From Xiphophorus maculatus (Eukaryota > Chordata > Actinopteri > Cyprinodontiformes > Poeciliidae): DNA of 64,000 nt. The stretch is taken from contig NC_036455.1 in assembly GCF_002775205.1 (NCBI RefSeq), positions 5,742,501 through 5,806,500 of the forward strand. The letters run 5' to 3'. Positions 44,831 to 57,273 of the stretch are shown piece after piece. Numbering within the stretch: the stretch's first letter is position 1; each line of letters starts with the position of its first letter. Position numbers and translations under genes: made by a program. Below the pieces are notes generated by a model. That model searched no databases. It was not told the DNA's origin and saw nothing but the letters and a program-made list of their open reading frames with translations.

Positions 44831-45009
44831 CACTGGTTCCACTTTTAGAGATGCAGAAAAGAGCAACTGAACCGACTTTCAAATGGAGTAAAAAAAAAAA
44901 AAGACTAATTGTGTGAATGTGTCATGGTGGTGAAGTTGCGCTGAAAACGGATGAGGATTTGTGACGTACGATGACGTATTAGGGTCATTGCCTTCAAAAC
45001 AAGTCAGAA

Positions 45010-45560
45010 ATGTTTAGGCTAATATGAGAAATTTTCTGGAATAAAACCTGTAAATTTCTCAGCTTCAAAAGTCGAAACCTTATGAGAAAAAAAAAAAAAC
45101 AACAACGTTTGAGATTATTTTCAGAAAGTTTCTTGAAACAAATGGAAATGTCTGAACTCCGAAAGACAAGAATTTGTGAGGGGAAAAAAAACAAAAAAAC
45201 TTCTGAGATTAGTCTCAGAAATTTTCTAAACAAAGATGGAAATTTCTGATCTCTATAAACTGAACATTTGCAAGAAAAGAAACTGATATTTTGAGATTAA
45301 AAAAAAAATTAAACAAAAAAAAAAAGTTTTGACATTTCTGAGCTCTGAAAGAAAAAATTAAAAATTTTTCTGGAAATATCCTGGGAATTTCTAAGCCCCA
45401 AAAGTTGAAAGATTGTGAAACAAAAACTCTGAAATTTTTAGATTCATCTCAGAAATTTTCCAGGGCAAAAACAAAACAATCTGAGCTGCAAAGGTTGAAA
45501 ATTTGCAAGAAAAAACAAACGTAGAAATGTGTAGCTTAATTTCAGAAATTTGTAGCAAGC
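45010..45560. repeat. degenerate ~100-bp A/T-rich tandem array
   Basis: Five to six units share the order 'gagattaatctcagaaatttt', 'ggaaatttctgagct', 'gttgaaaatttgcaagaaaa'. The same words occur in the rad21 intron at 24780-25020. No gene content. Confidence 0.65.
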
Positions 45561-46967
45561 ATTTCTAAAATCACTCAGTTGCAAATTTGTTTTGGTCTGA
45601 TCATGCTACTTTTAAAAACTGTAAGTCCTTATGTTGCCAATTTCCCCCGTAGTCTTCTTTTTTTTTTATTTTTGATGTTTTCATATTTCAGTTTGTTTAT
45701 GCTGAATAGATACTTCCTCACTGAGGGGACAATAAATAACATTTCTATTCTATTCTGTCTCCTTCCTTATGACTCAGTGTCGCCCTCTTGTGTTAATTTC
45801 GGGAACAATGCGGTTCAGATGAGAGGCGGGTTTTTTTTTTTACCAACAAATCAAACAGTAAGAAAATATAAAAAATCAGCTGTTATCAGTCTTAACAATA
45901 AAGATTATTGTTTGCACTTTGACCAAACTTTAGAATATTTTAATATTTATGATGAAACGTCATATCAAATGTTATTTTCAGTGTGTAAATCTGAGGGAAG
46001 TAGTTGTTTCTATTTCTGTTCAATTCTGTCCTATTGTCAGAATAGATAAATAAGTAAATAGATTTATAGAAATTAAAGCATTATTTTAGGCCCTTGGTGG
46101 TTTGGAGGCTTAGTAGTTGCTTAGTTTTGGATGGGTGTGTTTCAACATCCGGGTCACCATAAGTCAATCAATCAATCAGTCAATCAATCAATGTCTCAGT
46201 TCCAGCTGATCAAAACCTCAATGCTTGTTTGAAAATCCGATTTAATTTAACTAATTTAAATTTCTGTCCATCTTGTTCTGATCGCAACGAAAGGACAGTA
46301 ATGACATTTCATGTTTATATTTCACATTTTTGTTTGTTCTTTAAGATTGTGATGATTAATGATGCCCCCCCCCCAAACAAAAACATGGAAAAACCTCAAC
46401 TGAGACCCAAACATGTCGTACCAGGAAAGCTGTTTATACAGAACAATGCCCATCACTTCCAGCAGCAGAGTTAATCTGAGATAACTTTGACTCGGGGTGT
46501 GGGGATCCACGGATGAACCACGTGATTCCGCACGAGGAATCCGCGGCACACGGCACTTCCAGCGGGTTGCGTAACCCCCCAGTGTCGGCTGCTGCGGGGC
46601 GCTGCGTGAAGCGGCCAGTTTGGGTCGGTGCTGCAACCCCCAGTTTCTCCACTTTAAGAAAGAGTCAACTTAGTTGCACAAGTGTTTCCCCTGGTAGTTT
46701 TTGTTGCAATGAGCTTTCAACTTCTGCATCCTCCCAACGTCGAACCGCCACCTCTTCCCACCCCGACCACCTCCCTCTTCAGACGGGTTGCAATTTGCAC
46801 ACGGCTGCGTTGGTTATTTGCACTAATTACGATGTAGGATGGGTGCAAATATTCGCAATCGGCGTGTGGAGAACCAGCAAAGCTTCAGCCAGAGAAAAGC
46901 GGAGTTGAATCTGTGAAAGGTTTTCTTTTTTCCACTAGAAATTTGGGTTTGATATTTCCCTCCAGTG
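45561..46967. other. slc30a8 upstream region
   Basis: 45715-45760 carries a retroposon-tail word (gaggggacaataaataacat). From about 46490 to 46900 the sequence is more GC-rich (cgcacgaggaatccgcggca) and contains an E-box CACGTG at about 46518. This is the probable promoter and 5' leader of slc30a8; no start site can be placed. Confidence 0.4.
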
Positions 46968-49900
46968 ATGTTCAAAAGCAAGGATCCGGAGAGACGTCAC
47001 ATTTTGGCAGAGCAGAGCAAAGCGTACACCCTCCCGGGAAGGTGAGGCAAACTTTTATATTGAATATCGGTGATTTCTAAAGAGGAAAAACTGCAAAAAG
47101 AGGCGATTTCTGACTTGTTTTCATTTATTTATTTCGTATTCTAATGTGATTTGGAGTTTTCCTCACGGCACTGATGTGGGATCTGTATGCAAACCTGCAT
47201 TTAATTATCTTATTGATCAACCGATTTATTTGATTGGGGGAAATGATCATCATTCAGATTTAAGGGCTGTGATGTTGAGTTAGTTACATTTTTACATAAT
47301 CGGTCCTTTTAATTGTCTCAACCTCATAAAACTGTAATTAAGTCAATCTAATAAGCCTAAATATGGATACTGAATACAAGAACTCTTTAAAATTTCTCAA
47401 AAATAAAATCGCAACCAGATTTGGTAATATTGCACACCCTCTGACACTTTGCTTGAACACTTTCAGGTAAAGTAATTTTATTAATATAGTAGATTTTCAG
47501 CAGCAAGGCAATTCAAAGTGCAGAGGAAGAACAAATAAAATAACAAAAGAAAAGCAAGAGAAAAATAAAAGTATAAAAAGTTTACAAAATGGTAAAAATA
47601 TAGACGACTTGCTGCAGTGTTGTTGGTTGTGCAGGAGACTCTGCTAATGCTTTTCAAAGATATTTGATTGCAGTGGTGGTGATATTTGAAGGGTGGGCTA
47701 ATGTGTTTTTTTTTTTTTTTTAATTCCCATCCAGTTTGAAAAATAAGGAGAAAGCCTGCTATAGATAACCATAAAAAACAACCATGGAAACATACCAAAG
47801 ACCAGGGGTGTCAAACTCCAGTCCTCAAGGGCCGCAGTCCTGCAACTTTTAGATGTGCCTCTGCTGCACCACACTTGAACAGAATAATTAGGTCATTAAG
47901 GCTCTGGAGAACTTATCTACACAAGGAGGAGGTAATTAAGCCATTTCATTTCAGTGCTTTGTACCTGTGGCACATCTAAAAACTGCAGGACCCTTGAGGA
48001 CTGGAGTTTGAGAGCCCTGCCAAAGACCAATTGCATAGAGCCTCTGCAGTTGTCCAAATTTAATTTCCCTGCATTAATTCCCCAACACTGGACACAATTA
48101 CACTGATAAAATGAAACAAGATACAATATGTTTTTAAATGAGGCCTACCCTATTTAAAGAGAAACTCACTTTTCTGGGACGCAAAAAGGATAAATAATCC
48201 ACCTCGTTTATGCTAACATTGCTCGCCATCGCTCCTTCTCAGTCTACGGCAAGCCACGCCCACACACACTGGAGCTCAAGGAAAGTCCATTCTGATTGGA
48301 TGAATCCTGTGGCCGCGGGCTGGCCCCGGGCCAACCAAAATGAGCCGCAAACCGAGGGGGCGGGGCTAGACGCCTGTCAATCACTCTGAGCCAATCAGTA
48401 ACGCTGAATGGGGCTGTCAGAAGTTAGCCCTTCCGAAAGACCCAGAGATTTTCACCAGGCGGTTTAACACCATGTTTGTTGAAAATTTAACAAAATGTGA
48501 AACATTATTTATAAAATGTAGTTATTTTAACAACTTTATTGTAAATGTCAGGGAGGGCTTAGCCCTACTAGCCCACTTACACCAGCCGTCCCTGTACGTC
48601 TGTTTGCAGCCATTTTCGGCCAGCAGCAGATTATTTGGATTTAAAGTGACAGGAGCCCCTAAAACAGCTCATTCTGTAAGTAGCTCAGAATAAGCAGAAC
48701 TGAGCAAATCTCATTATCTAAGAATAATTTGTTTGTAAAATAAAAATAAAAAAGAAAAGAACAAGTTTAGTGTGTCTCAGAAACATCCTAATCTGTTTAA
48801 GGAAGCATGATGGGTCCTTTAAACATGTTCTGTAGTCCTGAAATGCTGGTTATAATTATTTTTTCCCTATCAACTTACCAAACTAGTCATTGACGTGTGT
48901 AAAAATATATTTTGCATGAGGAGCCAACCTTGTTGCCCCTCATTAGTATGGCAGCGGTTGGTGCAGGTTCACTATCTTATAGTCCGGTGTGTTCAGAAGA
49001 TCATTTCCATCACCAGTTGGACTCTCTCTGGACATTTCGGGTTGTAGTTTTTCCATCGTTTTAATAAAATCGTCCCCATCTCTGTTTCTTGGGGATGAAT
49101 TTATCATTTTTTTTGCTATACACAGTGTGCCAAACCATGAAGAACTGCAGAAGGATGGGACTTTCAAGCATTGTCACGATAACAGCTTCGCTCAGCAGGA
49201 CCGAGAGACGGAGAAAAAGGTCGCCAGGAGGAGGTTGTACGTAGTTTCCATCGTCTGTCTGCTCTTCATGATAGGCGAGATTGCTGGTAAGTCATTTTTT
49301 AAATTCCTTTTCTTGATTTATTAGTTTCATTCTAAGTCTTTCTCGGCATTCTCTGACAATACCGGTTAATTTTGATCATTAGCTTTCATCCTTTTATTCT
49401 TTTTCCACTCTGTTCTATTCTCATTTTATTTATTCAACTTCTCATTACATTTCCACCTTCTGCCTTTAATCTTTGCTTTTTCTGCATTCTCCAAAATACC
49501 TGGTTACCACATGTAAAAGAGGTCAAATGCAACTGAAAACTTTAGAGTTGCAAAATATTGACGCTAATGGAGACAGACCTTAGTAATTGTTTAAATTGTT
49601 CCCTTTTGCAGGAGGATATTTGGCAGGAAGCCTCGCAGTGATGACGGATGCTGCTCACCTTCTGACTGACCTAGCCAGCTTTGTCATTAGCTTGTTTTCC
49701 CTCTGGCTTTCCTCTAAACCTGCCACACAAAGGCTCAGCTACGGCTGGCATCGTGCAGGTACCGAGTCATAGGCCGGGTCGCGTACAGGCATCTGTTGAC
49801 CAATGTTTCCTTTCCAACAACATTTAGTTAGAAATTATTAATACAACAACACAACACACACGCTTTGTACATATGAAAACACAATTTTGTGACTAGCATT

Positions 49901-52900
49901 TATTTAATTATTTACATGCTAACAATAAACCTTGCTGGTTGCATGACTTCTATAGTATTTATTGGCTAGCCAGCAGCTACTTTGCTAGCTAGCAATTCCT
50001 ACTAGCTAGCTAACCTGCAGTAGGGTGATTGTGTTAGTAGCTACCTCAGCTAGATGCTTGTCCATGTTCCTTTGAGAACACACAAAGCAGTAACATGACC
50101 ATGCAACGCTAATGGAGCAGTGCCACAAATCTTTTTTTTTCTCCTTTTTTTATTTATTTTCATTAGTCAGCTTGCTTCTTCTTCTTTAGCGTTTCATTGG
50201 CAGTTTACACTCTTTGTGCTTTACTGCCACTACCTGGATTGAGGTTTAACTTACCCTATCTTCAGTACCCTTATTTAATAAACATAAATAAATAAGTACA
50301 TAAATATGTTAAATTCTCTCCGCTAACTTTGTCTTTTAAATATTTGTGTGTTAATTATACATTGTGATTGAGGCTTCGCAAGTAAATTAACCATTGTTTT
50401 TGAAATGTCAGTTGACCTTTCCATTTTCTTTCTCTCTTGCACATTTTCTACATTTTATATAAACATTTTCTACCAGGGTGATTGCAGTTGTACGTCAGTT
50501 AACCTTTTGTGCAGGTATCTTGGGGACACACATGACTGTGAGATGACCAGATACTGCTACTGGAACGATGCCACGAATCTTTATTTTTTTCTTTTTTGCC
50601 GTTTTTTCTAGTCAAATGCTTGTTAACTAAGAATCAAGATAGATTACTAATTTGCTACATGCTAGCTTCTTTAATAGATTCTGTTGTTGTACACTTGCGC
50701 TGCATTAATAAGGTCCTGGTTATGAATTCCTCAAGCTCTTTCTGTATGGCGTTTACTTTTATTCCAGGTGTATAAATGTTTTTCTAAATGGCCCTAATGT
50801 CTTAAGAGGGTGGATGGAAAGTTAGCTTGCTGGTTGCATGTAGTTAATTAACTTCATGGCTATAAACTAGCTAGCTGATAATGACAAGTTAGCATCTTTG
50901 ATTAAGAATATATTCTTTCTCTGGTTATTTAGGTTTTGAAACAGTTTTTCCTCACTCTTTGTCCAAGAAAAAATTCCGCAACAGTTGCATGTAGTTAATT
51001 AACTTCATGGTTATAAACTAGCTGATAATAACAAGCTAGCATCTTTTTCATCCTGCACCGATTTCATTTTAGTAGCAGCATCTCCAGATCCAGTTTTAGG
51101 CTGAATCTTCAGTCACTACCAGCCAAATTAATGTTCCATTAGCAAAAAGAGAATTGATGCACTTTAATAAGAAACTTTAGTTTAAGTTAGACTAGAAGCA
51201 ACTACTTGGTAAAATAAGGTCAACTTTTTGCCCCTTAGCCATTCAGTCGATATTTGATTATGTTTTCTGGTGAATTCTCTCCTGATTTCTTTGCAACATT
51301 GTTTTGCTGTCCATGCAGAAATCTTGGGTGCTCTGCTGTCAGTTTTCACCATTTGGGTCGTCACAGGAGTGCTGGTTTATCTTGCTGTGGAGCGCATCGT
51401 CCATGATGACTACGAGATCGAGGGCCATGTGATGCTCATTACCTCAGGCTGTGCAGTGGTGGCCAACATTATGTGAGTAAAATGGAGGAATGTTATTATT
51501 TATGCTAATGTATTCAATACATGTTCTTTAACAGGTTGAAGAACAGCATTTCTTAAAGCGCTGATTGAAATTGTTCCTTATCTTCCAACAGAATGGCTTT
51601 AACTCTTCACCAGTCGGGTCACGGACACAGTCATGGCGGACTCGCGTCACACGGACACAGTCATGGCGGACTCGCGTCACACGGACACAGTCACAGTCCC
51701 AAGAGAGGAAAAGAAAAGACTCAGACCCCAAACAACATCTATTCCAATGACTGCATAGACATGGAAGAAAACCATGCAAGCAACGGTATGATCGAAGAAC
51801 AGCAACATCATTGAGACACTAAAATGGCGTAATATGATGTGGATGTCCGTTATTTTTATACGCGTTAGGAAAGAGGGCTCAGCAGGCGAATGCAAGTGTG
51901 CGAGCAGCTTTTGTGCATGTGATGGGAGACCTTCTCCAAAGTGTTAGCGTGCTCGTCAGTGCCATCATCATCTTCTTCAAGGTATCTTATTTTGTATTTG
52001 GGCTCAAACACAAACTCGGCTTTAAAGAGTTTGTTTTCTGTAGGTGGCTGTTACATAGTGGTAGAAACTGCAAATGAATTTTTAAAATGTCTGAAATATA
52101 AAAGTATGTAAGTTTTCCCTCATCTCACGTCTTATTTTCTTATTTAAAAAGAGATGTTTGTTTCCTGCTTCATTGTGAAACTACTATATCTTTGAAAATT
52201 ACTTAAATGATGTTACTTAATGGTTTTCATAAAGTTTTTATTTAAACTCAATTATAATCTTGAACAGGTGGGTGTTTTAATGTGTTTTCACACCTGACAG
52301 TCCGGCAGACTCAGTTCGATTGGGAACCAACATTAGAACATTTTTTACGTTTTCGACTGATGATCCACTTTCACACTGCACTGTTCGCCTGTGGTGAAAC
52401 AACACAAAAACCACCGAAGAAGACACTGAGCGGAACTTCCATCTTCACAAAATGTAAACAAAAATGGAGTAGCGTCAGGTTTTAGCGACTGTTGGATTTC
52501 TCTTTTGCGTTTGGTAAAAGTCCATGAGTCATTTCTTTGGCTAGTTTTAGATTCTAGCGCGTGAGTTACCTAGCAACTCGCACGTTCTTTGGTTGCATAG
52601 CAACCACTTGCTGAGTAACTGCCACAGTAGAAGTTTTAGAATGCCCTAAAAAGGCCATGAGCCACTTCCTGCTTTTGGAATGGTCTCCAGTCCAAAACAA
52701 AAGATTTGTTTTTTTTGCAGCTGCCCTTTTAAGGATTTCACAAAGATAATTTGCTTTTCTGCTTAAAAAAGAAATCTTATTTATTCATTTAAAAAATAAA
52801 ACATAGCATTTTATTACATAGCTATTTATTATGTTATGCTTTTTGATATTTTTTCTTCCAGCCAGAATATAAAATCGCAGATCCGATCTGCACCTTCTTG

Positions 52901-55458
52901 TTCTCCATTCTGGTCCTATGCACCACCTTCACCATCATGAGGGACATCCTTCTTGTTCTAATGGAGGGTAAGGCCTTCACTATACTTTTAGTACATATTA
53001 TCATAGATTTAGATCATTTTCTCTTAGTTTTGCCTTTGTTGTTTTTCCCAGGTACGCCATCGGGGGTGAGGTACAGTGAGGTGCGAGACCGTTTGTTAAC
53101 TGTAAACGGAGTCAAAGCAGTTCACAACCTTCACATCTGGGCGCTCACCATGAATCAGGCAGTTCTCTCTGCACACATAGCAATAGGTGAGAAAAATCAG
53201 TCATTTACTTCCAAGCTTGTTTTGTATTTCAATTAGATTTTAGTCGTTTTGGTCTAATTGGCCTATCTAAGTAATAATAATAATAGTCATTGTAATATTA
53301 TTGTCCACACATGCATGTGTAAATTTGCCTTTGCTTTCACATTGTGGTTAAAAACAATACATAATAATATAGCTGGAGAATAATATATCATATATATAAT
53401 ATATATCAAAAACATATAGCAGATTCGACATGGGATCATTATTGATAGATGATACATGTGATAAAATATTCAGTAATTTCACTGAACCGCCCTGCATTCC
53501 GGGAGATATAAGCAAAGTAAAGGCTTTAACCCTTTAAAGGCTTAACTCAACTTAAGCTAGTGAGTCATTTGGTTGAATCAACTGACTCACTCACGCTTTG
53601 GTTACGTAGCAACCAGTGTTGTATAAAGTACTGAAATCTCAGAGTCAAGTAAAAGTATAAGTACCTCTCCAAAATATGACTTTGGTAAAAGTCCAAGTCA
53701 CTGACTGAAATGTTACTTGAGTTAAAGTCTTAAAGTATCTGAAACTTCTTGTACTTAAGTATGGAAATTACTGTAAAAATGGATGTACTCAAGTAATGTA
53801 ATGAAAAGTACAAGTAAAAAGTAAAACAAAGCAAATGCAGTTTGAATGACATTTTTTATATTTTGGTAAACTTGTCAAATACACTTAAAATAATGTACCC
53901 AACCAAGTGCAGGCAAAATGAAACCTGCTAATAGATATACCTGCAGGCATCATTTAGTTAAGAAAATTAGGTGCTTTACCTATAGCACAAGGTTAACTTA
54001 ACCTGCTTTACAACTGATTATTATTCGTTAAATTTAGTCTAAATTGCTATCGCTATGGCTTCTGTCCCCCTTGAACAGAGGAGTCTAGGTAGCCTGCTAC
54101 AGTCAACATTAGGCCTCAGCTAAATACACCACGTGTGGAACTGAAACAATGCCAAACAAAGTTCATTTATGGTCAACGTTTCACAATACAGTAGTGCCTA
54201 GTGACCAAGCTATAGTTACTGAAACAGGAGGATTATAACCATTTCATAAGAAGTTACCTCAATGTGTTTCTTCAAGTTGGACGGGGAGTTTTTGTAAGAT
54301 AGAATTTCCACATCTTCGGGCAGGATTAACATAAACTGCATGCGGTACGACGAATCTTTAACACCCACAAAAGAGTGTATTGTGTTTAAATAAGGCCATG
54401 GGCTCTCATCACCAGCTGGTGGTTCCCCTGGAGCCGTGTCCAACGTAGTTGCAGTCGTTGTGGTCTCCGTCTCCTCCTCCATGTGGCTGCTGCTGATTGC
54501 GAGACTTGCTTTGTGTTTAATGGGAGAAGCGAAACAGGTGTATCCTATTGGTGGTGATGAACAAGCCCAGGCAAGTAGGCTACGGACTTTGTTCGGTAGC
54601 CTGCTTGCTACTTGCTAATCAGTAGGTGGGATCAAAACACTTGCGTTTCTCTCTCTCGCTTTTTTGTAACGAGTAACTAAACCACACATTGAAAATGTAT
54701 CGGAGTAAAAGTACGCAATTAAGTTCGGAAATATAGTGAAGTAAAAGTGAAAGTCATCAAAAATTTTCATACTCGAGGAAAGTATGAAGTACTCCAAAAT
54801 ATACTTAAGTAAAGTAGTGAAGTATTTTTACTTCGTTACTATACAACACTGGTAGCAACACGCACGTTCTTTGGTTGCCTAGCAACAACCTGCTGAGTAA
54901 CTGCTACAGTACAAGTTTTAGATTCCACCACTGCGCCTCATAACTGCTTAAAAATAAAAAACAGCTGGTTGAAGTGAAAACTGTGGATAAAACAGGGAAG
55001 TCACGCCATCAGTTTGTTTAAAGCAACAACAAAAAACAATTAATAATTATCAATATTGACTGATAAGAAACAATTGTATTGTGAAACCAAGCTTTTTTTA
55101 GCCATGTTGTCCAGTCCTACGTAATAAAAAGGCCACCTAGTCACATTTTTGCTTTTTCAAACTAAAATATGCCTTCATATAAAATAAAAAAATGTGTTTA
55201 TTGTAATAAACTCTAGGTTTTATTGGTCTCTTCACGTTAGATGTTAACAGCATTTCAGTTAGACGTAGAATAAGTAAATTATATGTGGTGTTTTCTGTCT
55301 CTGTTTCTCCAGATGATTCGGTTGATGCCCAGACCGTCCTGAGGGAAATGACCCAGGCCTGTTTCTCCTCCTACAACTTCCACTCCATTACCATTCAAAT
55401 GGAGCGGCAGGCTGACCTGAAGCCTGGATGTACGCTGTGTGAAAATCCGAAAAACTAG
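46968..55458 (+). CDS. slc30a8: Zinc transporter 8 (SLC30A8/ZnT8) homologue, 9 exons, 409 aa
   Basis: Zn2+/H+ exchanger loading zinc into insulin granules in mammals (family knowledge). Exons 46968-47041, 49126-49286, 49612-49758, 51319-51472, 51592-51785, 51869-51981, 52862-52967, 53052-53186 and 55313-55458, all GT-AG and in frame. A six-helix cation-diffusion-facilitator domain keeps both zinc-site helices: H94/D98 in DAAHLLTD and H260/D264 in [11 protein letters not shown]. Loop residues 185-213 have ten histidines in a duplicated [10 protein letters not shown] unit, unlike the short loop of human ZnT8. The cytoplasmic C-terminal domain ([15 protein letters not shown]) ends CTLCENPKN, keeping the C-x-x-C seen in ZnT8. 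ZnT2 is the nearest alternative, but position beside aard and med30 supports ZnT8. It is longer than human ZnT8 (369 aa), partly through the loop. Confidence 0.95.
47803..48019. mobile_element. hAT-type MITE, 217 bp, with 8-bp target-site duplication
   Basis: Ends caggggtgtcaaactccagt and actggagtttgagagccctg are inverted repeats of about 30 bp. Both flanks read ccaaagac (47795-47802 and 48020-48027), a perfect 8-bp duplication. It lies in slc30a8 intron 1. Confidence 0.9.
48165..48720. other. CpG-rich block in slc30a8 intron 1
   Basis: A GC-rich island (ggccgcgggctggccccggg; gagggggcggggctagacgc) contains CCAAT-like (gattgg, ccaatcag) and GC-box words. It could be an internal promoter or a transposon-borne segment; I cannot decide. 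No conserved exon was found. Confidence 0.35.
49800..51200. other. slc30a8 intron 3, low-copy AT-rich sequence
   Basis: Contains the word agctagctagc-type clusters near 49975-50010 and a duplicated segment gttgcatgtagttaattaac (about 50833 and 50983) followed by ttcatgg(c/t)tataaactag. No exon is seen here. Confidence 0.4.
52264..52700. repeat. dispersed repeat copies in slc30a8 intron 6
   Basis: 52275-52320 (ttttcacacctgacagtccg then actcagttcgattggga) resembles the word at about 16866-16890. 52580-52650 (cgcacgttctttggttgcat then agcaacc) recurs at 54858-54930 beyond the hAT element. Confidence 0.55.
53614..54851 (-). mobile_element. hAT transposon relic, 1238 bp, with BED-finger remnant and perfect TSD
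   Basis: Terminal inverted repeats start CAGTGTTGTATA at both ends. The flanks are the identical 8-mer GTAGCAAC (53606-53613 and 54852-54859), the classic hAT duplication. Around 54280-54480 on the minus strand a frame encodes a piece typical of hAT transposase N-termini: [20 protein letters not shown] and later [13 protein letters not shown]. The cysteine pair expected of an intact BED finger is not seen, and the catalytic part is absent. Non-autonomous, in slc30a8 intron 8. Confidence 0.9.
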
Positions 55459-55826
55459 GAACCCGACGAGACTCGTTTCCATAGCTACTAGGACGGCCGG
55501 GAAAGATTTTCTTTTACTGCAGCGTCTCAGACAAACTTATGTTACTGTATGTTATGTGCACTTTGTACTAATTCCTATAATTGTGGGTATTTAATGACAA
55601 TGAGGATGGCACAAACTGTAAAGAAAACAATAGTTTGACTCATTGCAAAAGAAAAATTACATTAAACTCTAATTTGTTCTTTTCTTCTTTCTGAATTTTA
55701 ATTTTGAGTGTCTTTTAGAGCTTACTGATTCTTAAAAAATGTTTAGAGTCAAGGTGCTGAATACAAGTGAACACAATACTTTTGGAAGACACTGTATGTG
55801 CTAACATGATAGCAGTTTGTATAAAA

Positions 55827-56466
55827 CAGCGGTGTCAAACTCATTTTAGTTTTGGGTCAAATCAAGATCCTGAATGCTCTTAAAGGGCCGGTTGTGCCAG
55901 AATGTATTGATAAAACCTGTTCACACACTGTTAACGTATCAATGAATTCTTAAAATTCAACAATATTGAACATCTATTCAGGCCCGTCAGGATTTCGTGA
56001 TACTTTTCGTGATTTTTTTGCAATAAAATTCAAAGTGTTTATGGTACTAATTTGGAAATATTTGGATATTTGCGCTTATTTATGTTGGTAGATGCAACTT
56101 TTTATTACTCACTGGATAGATTATGCACTATAAAATGGCATAAATTAAAATTGAAGTGGCTGTTTGGTACAAGTTCGAAAGTCTTTCACAGTTTTTGAGA
56201 AAAATTTGCACTAAGCTCCCAGTTATTATTATTAGTACAAAACAATTTGGGGATTTGTTGATTTGTGCTTGAATTTCCACGATAATTCACAAAAAACTGG
56301 AGGGACTGATTGATATAATTTGGCAGTAAACAGATAAAAACTCAATTGATTTGATTCATGAAGTAATATTTAAGCACATTTAGTGTTTAGTCTAGACTTT
56401 ACAGGGCCACATAAAAAGCTACGGTGGGCCGGATTTGGCCCACGGGCCTCGAGTTTGATACATGTG
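55827..56466. mobile_element. hAT-type MITE (GTGTCAAACTC family), ~640 bp
   Basis: Left end cagcggtgtcaaactcattt and right end cctcgagtttgatacatgtg are imperfect inverted repeats. The interior has ggccgg words near both ends (aaagggccggttgtgcc; gtgggccggatttggcccac). It has no coding capacity. Located 370 bp after the slc30a8 stop codon. Confidence 0.7.
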
Positions 56467-57132
56467 GTTTAAAGAGAAAATATGTATTTTTTACATTTGT
56501 GAAACTTAAACTACAAAAATTATTTGAATGTTTTATTTGATCCACTCAGTCAACACTAAAATTCAAATTAATTGTTCATCATGCCATCTAACTATGAGGG
56601 AAAACTAAAATTATTGTTGCATAAAATTGAAATATTAAAGTGATTCCAACAGTTTAAGTACAGTAAATGCCCTTTTGCATCATTTTACTGCCCATTAACT
56701 GAATATTTAGCTCTAATCCCGGCTCTTTCAAGTGAATGTGCTTTGAAGAGCTGAGTGGACTTAAGATGCAGCTGCCCTCAGAGTAACTCACTGCTCTCTC
56801 TTCTTTCCAGCGTATTTCCCTGGAGGAGCCACATATTTAATTAAAGCATGAGCAATGCACTAGAGAGTGCAAAGATAATCCCTTTTAGTGCTGATACCCC
56901 TTTAGCTAATAATTACTACTCCATTTTCTTGAAAGTGATGACCGGTTAAGCTAATTTCCAGGTTATTTTTGACTTTAAAATAGTCTGTTTCCTGTTTTTA
57001 TTATTCTATCTGGATATATCGTAGGTGTTTGTTCAGACTGCAGCAGCACTGATGCTGTGTACAGTGAAGCTCTTTCCAGTTTTATCTGTTTTGAAACTGC
57101 AGGTAAAAGCAGCTGCTTTCTTTCATGTGCAG

Positions 57133-57273
57133 CAGTGGTCCCCAACCTTTTTGCGGATCGGTCAAGACTTGGCAATAGATAATGCTTCTGCATGTTGGTA
57201 TCCAGCTAAAGCCTCCTCGGTCCGCGGACCGGGCCCGGGGGGTTGTGGGGAGCCTGGGGATTGGGGACCACTA
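57133..57273. mobile_element. short hAT-type MITE, 141 bp
   Basis: Ends cagtggtccccaacctt and ggattggggaccacta are inverted repeats. The flanks atgtgcag and atgtacag are a target duplication with one difference. Confidence 0.8.

Noticed and set aside
45579-46049. 156-aa plus-strand open frame
   Set aside because: It is AT-rich, crosses a retroposon tail (gaggggacaataaataacat), has no recognisable domain and no splice or promoter context.
54216-54482. 88-aa frame as a host gene
   Set aside because: It lies wholly inside a hAT element with target duplication and resembles a degraded transposase N-terminus.
46968-55458. Assignment as slc30a2 (ZnT2) because of the histidine-rich loop
   Set aside because: Flanking aard and med30 and the terminal CTLCENP resembling ZnT8 favour slc30a8; a histidine-rich loop is probably ancestral in this subfamily.
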